A stretch of DNA of 32,910 nt. It comes from Spirochaetaceae bacterium. GTDB taxonomy: Bacteria; Spirochaetota; Spirochaetia; Treponematales; Breznakiellaceae. Positions 21,891 through 28,359 of this stretch are shown one piece after another. Every line of letters begins with the position of its first letter. Position 1 is the first letter of the stretch. Below the pieces are notes generated by a model. It searched no databases. It was given only the letters and a program-made list of their open reading frames with translations, and was not told the origin of the DNA. A program made the position numbers and the translations under genes. Location: assembly GCA_031257995.1 (NCBI GenBank), contig JAIRNN010000028.1:1-32910 (forward strand), given 5' to 3'.

Positions 21891-21951
21891 ATACAGTGTT
21901 TGCGCCGACTTCTATGTGTGGAGTTTTGCCAAAAAATTGTAAAAAAAATAC

Positions 21952-21980
21952 TTGACAAAGTCTGGTGTTTCCTGTACGGT
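21952..21980 (+). promoter_or_regulatory. candidate promoter for the lipoprotein gene
   Basis: A perfect TTGACA (21952-21957) is followed after 17 bases by TACGGT (21975-21980), a poor -10. The surrounding AT-rich stretch and position 75 bases before the gene support a promoter here. Confidence 0.45.
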
Positions 21981-22055
21981 GCAATTATGCGAAATTGAGT
22001 TTCAAATTTAATCATACCAGACCCATTATGAGGAAAGTTTTAGAAGGAGCATATT

Positions 22056-22902
22056 ATGAAAAAGAAAATGGGATTTGTTGTTTTGGGGGTGGCTTTATTA
22101 CTCGGCGCTTGTGCCTCAACCTCAGTATGGAGTGATGGCATGGATAATGGAGAAAAACCGGCGTTCATAGAAAAGCAACTGGTTTCGCTTGAGCAAATAG
22201 TCGAATTGCACAAAGAAATAAAGGACATTGACATATCACTGGAGAAATTACGTCCGGTAGCGTTGTTAAACAATGTTTTTTCATTTTTTGATCTGGCTCA
22301 ATCCGGTTAAAAGTATGAATTTAAGAAGGAATATCCTTCGGAAAGGGAAATTCCCGATGGTGTTCTCGCGTCCTATCCGTTGGAATTTTACGAAATGAAG
22401 GCGGCGGTGATAATTTCCGAAAGCGCATTTGAAACCGTTGAAGGACAGAGCGCCATATTCCACGAATTTGTCCATTGTTTTCAATGGGATGAGGGTGAAC
22501 GGGAACTTAAGCAAACATTGACTATAGCGCGGGAAGGCATGGGAGAAACGGGATTATATGTGGGGACTCAATCATCCTTTTCCCTATGGGAGTGATGTTT
22601 TCATAAAAAGAACAATGGAACTGGACAATGGTTATGATATAGGGGAATATCATAACGAGATTAAGTCTGAACTAAACGAAAAAGATTTTGAATATATGAT
22701 TTGGCAGGAATGGAAGGAAGGTTACGTTCGTTATATAGAAAATCTGGTCGGAGAAAGATTAGGAGCAAATAAAAACAGCAGTGTATTGACCACGCCTTTT
22801 GAAAGGCCCGTTTTTTATAGAATCGGCAACAGATATATAGAGACCTTGATAAGAGACGACCCTAAACTAAAAGGCGACATAGAGGCGCTGTTTCAAAAAT
22901 GA
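22056..22902 (+). pseudogene. lipoprotein with HExxH metalloprotease-like motif, disrupted
   Basis: The reading starts at ATG 22056 (AGAAGGAG eight bases upstream) with a lipoprotein signal whose lipobox is LLGAC (Cys19). After 84 codons an in-frame TAA (22308-22310) interrupts it. The same frame then continues with clearly protein-like sequence (EREIPDGVLASYPLEFYEMK) and a zinc-protease motif, FHEFVHCFQW (HEFVH at 22461-22475). Between 22528 and 22595 the coding frame shifts by one, and the last part (EWKEGYVRYIENLVGERLG) runs to 22902; its EGYVRYIE could supply the third zinc ligand. One stop plus one frameshift indicate decay, or two sequencing errors. The gene is more AT-rich than its surroundings, which suggests acquisition. 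The exact peptidase family is not recognised. Confidence 0.7.
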
Positions 22903-22990
22903 TAAATTGTGAGATATAAACATAATGGAATAAAACGAAGCGCGGGCAGACTTCGCGTCCACAGATTAACCACAGCACCGAATCACCTTT

Positions 22991-23098
22991 AACCGCAGAT
23001 GAACGCGGATGAACACAGAAGAAGAGGAGCCACGGATTTTCACGGATTAAGAGAGGCGCAGGGTGAAAAATCCGTGTACATCCGTGTCATCTGCGGTT
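22991..23098. repeat. CGCAGATGA-family palindrome, copy 3
   Basis: The terminal arms are a perfect 12-bp inverted pair: AACCGCAGATGA (22991-23002) and TCATCTGCGGTT (23087-23098). Inside, ACGGATTTT faces AAAAATCCGT. It lies between two genes that converge (the lipoprotein relic and rhaM) and could end both transcripts. Confidence 0.7.
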
Positions 23099-23115
23099 TC
23101 CCGTGATGAAGCCCG

Positions 23116-23430
23116 TTAATCCATGTGGAACATCTCTACAAGGCCGTCGCTCACAGGCGATTCGTCCGGGTTGGTGTCCATCACGTCTTTCATCATGTGC
23201 CACCACTTCCGCACGATCTCTTTGCCGGGAAGCCCGCCGTCCGTGGCATCGTCCGCCCGGCGCTGAAACGCGAAAAGCGTGTTGGTCTTCCGGTCCAGAT
23301 AGATCGAATAGTCGGAAATCCCCGCCTTGCGGAGTTCCGCCTTGAGGTCTGGCCATATCTCGTCGTGGCGCTTCTTATACTCCGCTTCACAGCCGGCCTT
23401 GAGCCGCATCGCAAACGCATGTCTTGTCAT
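23116..23430 (-). CDS. rhaM: L-rhamnose mutarotase
   Basis: RhaM interconverts the alpha and beta anomers of L-rhamnose, feeding the isomerase. The 104-residue product has the usual length and the family pattern MTRHAFAMRLKAGCEAEYKK, with the active-site Tyr18 and His22 in EYKKRHDEIWPDL, YSIYLDRKTNTLFAF, and KWWHMMKDVMDTNPDESPVS near the end. ATG at 23430 was chosen because AAGGAG lies seven bases upstream; a longer frame from 23463 lacks support. It is the last gene of the minus-strand sugar operon. Confidence 0.92.
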   Translation of the reverse strand: MTRHAFAMRLKAGCEAEYKKRHDEIWPDLKAELRKAGISDYSIYLDRKTNTLFAFQRRADDATDGGLPGKEIVRKWWHMMKDVMDTNPDESPVSDGLVEMFHMD

Positions 23431-23473
23431 AATCACTCCTTCCGTTCTGTTAGGGAAACCCATAGCAATGAGT

Positions 23474-23765
23474 TCAGCATATCTTCCGGCATTCTATCCC
23501 CAGAAGCCGCGCCAGCTTTTCTATTTTTCCGGCGATATGTCCGGTGCCGATGGCGCAGTGATGGGCCGGCCCGGCTTTTGACCATTGGTTGACAAAATCG
23601 CGGGCGGGCAAGGCAAAACGATAACGGCTGTTCGTATTGCCGATTTTCAGAACCGGGCCGGGAACCGATTCGCCTTCGGCGCAGAGCAGGAACGTTGACC
23701 CGCCGGGCCCCCGCACGACCCACTTACCCTCACGACCCGCGCAGCGATAACGTGTCTGGTAGTGT
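23474..23765 (-). pseudogene. 3' remnant of an L-fucose/L-arabinose isomerase-family gene
   Basis: About 90 residues match, as I recall them, the C-terminal end of the L-fucose/L-arabinose isomerase-like proteins: GREGKWVVRGPGGSTFLLCA, GPVLKIGNTNSRYRF, then WSKAGPAHHCAIGTGHIAGK and IEKLARLLGIE. Full-length family members are around 450 residues or more, so at least 80 per cent is missing. The reading is cut on its 5' side by the hairpin element at 23772-23851; the frame stays open through that element to 23845, but this is not protein-like. It lies 43 bases before rhaM, where a working sugar isomerase would be expected in a rhamnose operon. Confidence 0.7.
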
Positions 23766-23892
23766 GTTCTTGGGGACGTGAAACACCCCCTGCGGGCGGC
23801 ATTGCGCCGCGTAGCAAGCACAGCCGCCCGCAGGGGGTGTTTCACGTCCCCCCGCGAGACGGCCTAACTAACTACCCAACACTTAATGAGCC
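23733..23892. repeat. long hairpin element, copy 1
   Basis: The core is a perfect 29-bp inverted repeat: the left arm at 23772-23800 begins GGGGACGTGAAACACCCCC, and the right arm is at 23823-23851. A 22-base loop contains GCGCCGCGTAGCAAGCAC. The flanks (CGACCCGCGCAGCGATAACG on the left, ACTTAATGAGCC on the right) are shared with copy 2 at 25092-25249. The right edge touches the rhaS stop codon. It could be a terminator or processing site for the operon, or a mobile hairpin. Confidence 0.85.
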
Positions 23893-24911
23893 TAATACAC
23901 GCTCTTCCACTCGTTAATGTTGGACGGTTCAAACTTGAAGGGCGGACCCAAGACGACCTCGGTGCCGCCGTCGGCTGCGTTGACAACGGTGTAGCTGCCG
24001 AGCTTGCCGCCGCCGAACTTGTCGCCGATTTTACCGGTGATCGCGCCGTCCGCGAGAGCCTTCGCCGCATAAGAGGCAAGGTAGCCCAGATCAATCGGGT
24101 TCCACAAGAACATATACGGACACGAACCGTTGGTGATGTAGTCCGCCATTTCCGAGGGAAGGCCGAGACCGGTGATTTTGACCTTGCCGATGAGCCCCCG
24201 GTCGGTTATGACTTTGGCCGCCGCCGCGATACCGACCGTAGTCGGCGCGACAATCACCTTGAGGTTCGGATAACTCGCGAGAAGCCCCTCGGTCTCCGAT
24301 ACGGACTTGTCGCGGAGATCGTCGCCGTAGGCAATCTTCACCAGTTTCAAATTGGCGTACTTCGCCTGCTTCAGAGTTTCCTCCATCACCGCAATCCAAG
24401 CGTTCTGGTTGGATGCCTGACTGGTCGCCGAAAGAATCGCGATCTCGCCGGAACCGCCCGCCTGATCAAAAGCCGCTTCCACCAGCGTTTCCCCAATCAG
24501 CTTGGTGTCCGCCTGATTGATATGCAGGGAACGGCTGGCCGCATTCACCGCCGAGTCGGCAGTAACGATGTTGATGCCCGCGTTCTTCGCCTTTGTGAGT
24601 ACCGGCTGAAGCGCGTCGAAATCGTTTGCCGAAATGGTGATTGAGGCGACCTTCTGCGCGATAAGCTGATCAATTATCTGGATCTGAGCTTCCGCAGTCG
24701 GAAGGTCGGGAGCCCGACGGATCACCGTTCCACCCTGCTCTTTGACACCGGTTTCAAAACCGTCCATCAGTTTTTCCCCAAAGGGATTCCCGGTGCTCTT
24801 GAATACAACAGCATGCACATTGCCCCCGCCCGCCTGCTGTCCGCCGCCCGCAAACAATGCCGCGCTCAAAGCGGCCGTCAGCGTCAACGCAATCACTAAA
24901 ACTCTTTTCAT
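23892..24911 (-). CDS. rhaS: rhamnose-type ABC transporter substrate-binding protein
   Basis: This is the sugar-binding protein of a CUT2-type ABC importer. The 339-residue product has a signal peptide (MKRVLVIALTLTAALSAALF, cleavage likely after FA) followed by a Gly/Gln linker, with no lipobox cysteine. The mature part matches the RhaS family: AEAQIQIIDQLIAQKVASIT, the hinge TADSAVNAASR, AILSATSQASNQNAWIAVME, SYPNLKVIVAPTTVGIAAAA, ITGLGLPSEMADYI, FLWNPIDLGYLASYAAKAL and VVLGPPFKFEPSNI. GGAGG lies eight bases before the ATG at 24911; a longer frame to 25013 starts in a repeat and is rejected. It is separated from its permease genes by 1.36 kb of repeats and is bracketed by two hairpin elements. 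Confidence 0.93.
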   Translation of the reverse strand: MKRVLVIALTLTAALSAALFAGGGQQAGGGNVHAVVFKSTGNPFGEKLMDGFETGVKEQGGTVIRRAPDLPTAEAQIQIIDQLIAQKVASITISANDFDALQPVLTKAKNAGINIVTADSAVNAASRSLHINQADTKLIGETLVEAAFDQAGGSGEIAILSATSQASNQNAWIAVMEETLKQAKYANLKLVKIAYGDDLRDKSVSETEGLLASYPNLKVIVAPTTVGIAAAAKVITDRGLIGKVKITGLGLPSEMADYITNGSCPYMFLWNPIDLGYLASYAAKALADGAITGKIGDKFGGGKLGSYTVVNAADGGTEVVLGPPFKFEPSNINEWKSVY

Positions 24912-24970
24912 ACCAAAATCCTCCATAAAAATATATTTACCGCCCAATGCGGCATTTCTCCCCATCCCAT

Positions 24971-25090
24971 GAGGGGGGAAGTCTCCCCCCTGCCTCCAGC
25001 CAGCGCAAACCATCGAAGGCTACGCCGGCGATAGTTTGCGCCGTCTTCCGGCACCCCCCTCTACGGGGCGCTGCCCCGTAACGCCCCGCC
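24971..25090 (+). repeat. dispersed palindromic repeat, copy E
   Basis: GGGGGGAAGTCTCCCCCC and CCTCCAG open the copy. The middle is a larger imperfect hairpin, GCGCAAACCATCG with CGATAGTTTGCGC. It ends CACCCCCCTCTACGGGGCGC and CCCCGTAACGCCCCG. It lies upstream of rhaS on the coding strand, next to hairpin element copy 2. Confidence 0.78.
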
Positions 25091-25091
25091 C

Positions 25092-25249
25092 CCGCGACCC
25101 GCCCAGCGATAACGTATCTGTATCCTTGGGGACGGGAATACACCCCCTTCGGGCGACATTGCGCCGCAAAGCAAGCACCAGCCGCCCGAAGGGGGTGTAT
25201 TCCCGTCCCTCCGCACTAATCCCTCTTACTGACTGACCCTTAATGAGCC
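25092..25249. repeat. long hairpin element, copy 2
   Basis: The core is a perfect 27-bp inverted repeat: the left arm at 25129-25155 begins GGGACGGGAATACACCCCC, and the right arm is at 25183-25209. The loop is 27 bases and again contains GCGCCGC-AAAGCAAGCAC. It shares flanks with copy 1. Relative to copy 1 the arms carry two substitutions and one inserted base, each matched in the partner arm. Confidence 0.85.
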
Positions 25250-25254
25250 CCGCG

Positions 25255-25672
25255 CACTAAGCGGAGTGTGTCCGCACACTTAGCAGAGTGTGCCCGCGCA
25301 CTTAGCAGAGTGTGTCCGCGCACTTAGCAGAGTGTGTCCGCACACTTAGCAGAGTGTGCCCGTGCACTTAGCAGAGTGTGCCCGCGCACTAAGCGGAGTG
25401 TGCCCGCGCACTAAGCGGAGTGTGCCCGCACACTTAGCAGAGTGTGTCCGCGCACTAAGCGGAGTGTGCCTGCGCACTTAGCAGAGTGTGTCCGCACACT
25501 TAGCAGAGTGTGTCCGCGCACTTAGCAGAGTGTGTCCGCGCACTTAGCAGAGTGTGCCCGCGCACTTAGCAGAGTGTGCCCGCGCACTTAGCAGAGTGTG
25601 CCCGCGCACTCGGCAGAGTGTGCCGGCGCACTTAGCAGAGTGTGTCCGCACACTCGGCAGAGTGTGCCCGCT
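25255..25672. repeat. 19-unit tandem array of a 22-bp palindromic repeat
   Basis: Nineteen units of exactly 22 bases follow one another with no spacers. Each begins CACTTAGCAGAGTG (or CACTAAGCGGAGTG, or CACTCGGCAGAGTG) and ends TGYCCGCR. CACT pairs with AGTG in every unit; where the preceding unit ends in CA the stem grows to CACACT/AGTGTG. Variants such as AAGCGG and TAGCAG, or CCCG and TCCG, are interspersed along the array, as expected for unequal exchange. Because 22 is not a multiple of three, the apparent minus-strand reading cycles through frames and is not a gene. It is not CRISPR, since there are no unique spacers. Confidence 0.97.
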
Positions 25673-25767
25673 GAAACTGCTTCCGCGAATGTTTCCTTCG
25701 CAAGCGCAACCATCTCCCATTATCCATTTTCCATTTTCAATTCGCGTAGTGTGGCTGTCCCTCCCCC

Positions 25768-26097
25768 GTAGGGGGAGCCGCCGCTCTTTCCCATCACGCC
25801 GCCCCCAAGGAAGGCCCCTGTGGGGCGCCCCGCGAGTGGGGGTTGGCTCTCCCCAGAATGGGGGGCCGCCGCTCTTTCCCTTCAAACCGCGCCCAAGGGA
25901 AGCCCCTGCGGGGCCTCTCGCACCGGACGGTGCAGACCTCCTGCGCCGGACGGTGCGAACCTCTTGCGCCGGGCGGTGCAGACCCCCTGCACCGGGCGAT
26001 CCGAACCTTTCGCACCGGGCGATCCTTCCCCCGTAGGGGGAACCGCCGCTATCTCCCCTCACGCCGCCCCCAAGGGAAGCCCCTGTGGGGCCCGCCT
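25768..26097. repeat. three GC-rich modules with an embedded 23-bp tandem repeat
   Basis: A module recurs at about 25768-25825, 25856-25917 and 26033-26097: GGGGGAGCCGCCGCTCTTTC, then GCCCCCAAGGAAGGCCCCTG and TGGGGC. A partial fourth occurs near 26250-26310 over the 3' end of the permease gene. Between modules 2 and 3, positions 25920-26025 hold 4.6 copies of a 23-bp direct repeat, each beginning GCRCCGGRCGGTGC. The block 25673-25767 is unique AT-richer sequence without a gene. Confidence 0.75.
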
Positions 26098-26120
26098 CCA
26101 AGGAAAGCCCCTTCGGGGCG

Positions 26121-26200
26121 GGCGGGGGCGTTGCGGGGGTGTCCCCCGCAGAGGGGGTAGGACGCAACGAAGTGCGGCCGGAGGGGGAGGCTTCCCCCTT
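26121..26200 (-). repeat. dispersed palindromic repeat, copy F (reversed)
   Basis: On the plus strand it reads GGGGGCGTTGCGGGGGTGTC, CCCCGCAGAGGGGGTAG, and ends GAGGGGGAGGCTTCCCCC. It lacks a long variable middle and is the shortest copy. It stands about 70 bases behind the permease stop codon, in the direction of transcription. Confidence 0.78.
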
Positions 26201-26269
26201 TTTGCTTGCTACCCGCATTTTTCCTTCCTTGACGCGCTCTCCCGTAAGGGGGCGCCGCCCGTTGCCCCA

Positions 26270-27271
26270 TTATCCATGCCTCCTCAAGGGTCTGCGGGGC
26301 AGGTTCATTATCAGTACGGACAAGACCAGCAGCAACCCCAGGATGATGAGTATGAGCTGGGCGGACACGTTGATGAGGCCGAGGCCGTAGTTGAGGAAGC
26401 CGATGATGAAGATGGCGAGGAGGGGGCCGGCGATTCTGCCTGTGCCGCCTGAGGTGCTGACCCCGCCGAGGACGACCATCGCGATAACATCGAGTTCGTA
26501 GTTCATCGCGACGTTGGGGCGCGTGCTGCCCATGCGCGAGGTGAGGAAGATCGAGCAGACCGCCGACATGAAGCCGACCAAAAGGCCCACGATGAGGAGG
26601 ACGCGGTCGGTACGGATGCCGGAATAGCGGCAGGCGAGCAGGTTGCTGCCCATGCCGTAGACGGCGCGGCCAAACGAGGTGCGGTGCAAGAGGAGGCCGA
26701 AGATGATGGCGGCGGCGGCGAATACGATGAATATGAACGGTACCGGGCCGACATAGCCCCACGCGAGGAACGAAAACCATGCGGGAAAGCCGCCTGACGC
26801 GCGGTTTTCGAGGATGACGTAGGCCGCGCCGCGATAGATGGTCATCGTCGAGAGCGTAACGATCATCGCGGGGAGTTCGCGGAACTTGATGAGGAGGAGG
26901 CTGTTCACGCCGCCCAGAGCCGTGCCAATGACGAGGGCGAAGACGAGCGCCGCCTGCATCGGGATGCCCGCGTTGTAGATGACGGCCATGAGTACCGAGG
27001 TGAGCGCGACGATGGAGCCGACGGAGATGTCGATGTTGCCCAGAATGATGACGAGCATCATCGGGAGGACGATGAAGGCTTTGTCAAGGAAGTTCATCGG
27101 CGCGGAAAGAAAGGTGTTGGCCGAGAGATACCACGGGGAGAGGAGCGAGTTCATCACGTTGACGAGCAGGAATATGATGACGAGAAGCCACTCCCACTGG
27201 AAGAAGAAGCGTTTCCAGCTCCACGGTTTTTCGAGGGTGAGGATTCTTTTTGACAAAGCGCTTTCGCTCAT
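26270..27271 (-). CDS. sugar ABC transporter permease (RhaP/RhaQ type), second
   Basis: This is an inner-membrane permease of a CUT2-type importer. The 333-residue product has a cytoplasmic N-terminus (SESALSKRILTLEKPWSWKR) and eight to ten predicted helices. The family's conserved motifs are present: VIILGNIDISVGSIVALTSV in the early loop, TIYRGAAYVILE, and AMVVLGGVSTSGGTGRIAGP, the EAA-like coupling region. Its ATG overlaps the stop of the other permease by four bases (ATGA). Its partner ATPase and second permease lie upstream. Whether it is RhaP or RhaQ cannot be told by eye. Confidence 0.92.
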   Translation of the reverse strand: MSESALSKRILTLEKPWSWKRFFFQWEWLLVIIFLLVNVMNSLLSPWYLSANTFLSAPMNFLDKAFIVLPMMLVIILGNIDISVGSIVALTSVLMAVIYNAGIPMQAALVFALVIGTALGGVNSLLLIKFRELPAMIVTLSTMTIYRGAAYVILENRASGGFPAWFSFLAWGYVGPVPFIFIVFAAAAIIFGLLLHRTSFGRAVYGMGSNLLACRYSGIRTDRVLLIVGLLVGFMSAVCSIFLTSRMGSTRPNVAMNYELDVIAMVVLGGVSTSGGTGRIAGPLLAIFIIGFLNYGLGLINVSAQLILIILGLLLVLSVLIMNLPRRPLRRHG

Positions 27272-28359
27272 GACGCGCCTCCTGTTTTGCTTGTTTTACC
27301 CGCTATCGCGGCGGCCCGCGCGCGGAGCACCGCCTTGTCGTTGTTCCGTTTGATGAGTACGTTGGTGATGATGGCGGCGAGGATGACCACGCCCTGTATC
27401 GCCTGCTGCCAAAACGGGGACACGTTGATGAGGGGGAGGGCGTTGGCGAGTATCCCAAAGAGGATCACGCCGAGGATAAGGCCGGAGACCTTGCCCCGCC
27501 CGCCCGACACGCTCACGCCGCCGAGAACGCAGGAGGCGATGACGTTCATCTCGTAGCCGGCCGCGGTGTCTCCCTGGGCCGAGGCGAACTTCGCCACCCA
27601 CAAAACGCCGGCGAGCCCGGAGAGCGCGCCCATGAGGAGGTAGACCAGCGTAACGATGCGCCGCCGGGGGAGGCCGATGATTCCGGCGGCTTCGGCGTTT
27701 GAGCCGACCGCGTAGATCCGCCTGCCCGTCCGCGTGTAGGTGATAAAATAGAAGAAAACAATGTAGAGCGCTACGGCGATCACGATGAGGTTGTTCACGC
27801 CGAGGAAGCGGCCCGTTGCCATGCCCTTGAAAGCGTCGCTCATCTGGTAGGCGCTCACCCACGAGCCTTTGCTCACCACATAGGTGAGGCCCCGGATCAC
27901 GTTCATGAGTCCGAGGCTGGCGATGATGGGGAGTATCGAGAACCGCGCGACAAGGAGGCCGATGAGGAGGCCGAAACCCGCCCCGATGAGGGCGCCTTCC
28001 AGCACGAGAACCACGGGCGGGATGGAAGGACGGGCGAAACAGGTCAACGCCGTTACCATGCCGGAGAAGGCCATCGTCGCGCCGATGGAGAGGTCGATGC
28101 CGCCTGTGAGCAGCACCATCATCATGCCGATGGCGAGGATGCCGAGGATGGCCGTGTTGACGAGCAACTGGTTGATGTTGATCGCGGTCAAAAACTCTTT
28201 GTTCCGCGCCTGAACGACGGCGCTCACCACGACAATAAAAATGACGAGGCCCGCTTCCCGAAAGCGTTCCGCGCCGCGGGCCTTCCTGCCGTCCTTTTTG
28301 AAAAATCCGCCCGCCAGCCCGCCTTGAAAAAGCGCCTTACCGGTCAGTCCCATAGCCAT
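27268..28359 (-). CDS. sugar ABC transporter permease (RhaP/RhaQ type), first
   Basis: This is the second permease of the same importer, 363 residues. After a basic N-terminus (KKDGRKARGAERFREAG) it has about ten helices and the CUT2 motifs MMMVLLTGGIDLSIGATMAF, LGLMNVIRGLTYVVSKGSW, VGSNAEAAGIIGLPRRRI and SCVLGGVSVSGGRGKVSGL. The start overlaps the end of the ATPase gene by 16 bases; an internal ATG two codons later is an alternative. It ends in an ATGA overlap with the next permease, so the three genes are one translational unit. Confidence 0.92.
   Translation of the reverse strand: MAMGLTGKALFQGGLAGGFFKKDGRKARGAERFREAGLVIFIVVVSAVVQARNKEFLTAININQLLVNTAILGILAIGMMMVLLTGGIDLSIGATMAFSGMVTALTCFARPSIPPVVLVLEGALIGAGFGLLIGLLVARFSILPIIASLGLMNVIRGLTYVVSKGSWVSAYQMSDAFKGMATGRFLGVNNLIVIAVALYIVFFYFITYTRTGRRIYAVGSNAEAAGIIGLPRRRIVTLVYLLMGALSGLAGVLWVAKFASAQGDTAAGYEMNVIASCVLGGVSVSGGRGKVSGLILGVILFGILANALPLINVSPFWQQAIQGVVILAAIITNVLIKRNNDKAVLRARAAAIAGKTSKTGGAS

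Noticed and set aside
23125..23592. 155-codon plus-strand ORF opposite rhaM
   Set aside because: It is the complement of rhaM and the isomerase remnant, both supported by family motifs on the minus strand.
25255..25672. CRISPR array
   Set aside because: The 22-bp units are directly adjacent with no unique spacers, and no cas gene is present in the window.
25544..26218. 224-codon minus-strand and overlapping plus-strand frames in the repeat block
   Set aside because: They are translations of the 22-bp array and GC-rich modules; low-complexity, and other frames are equally open.
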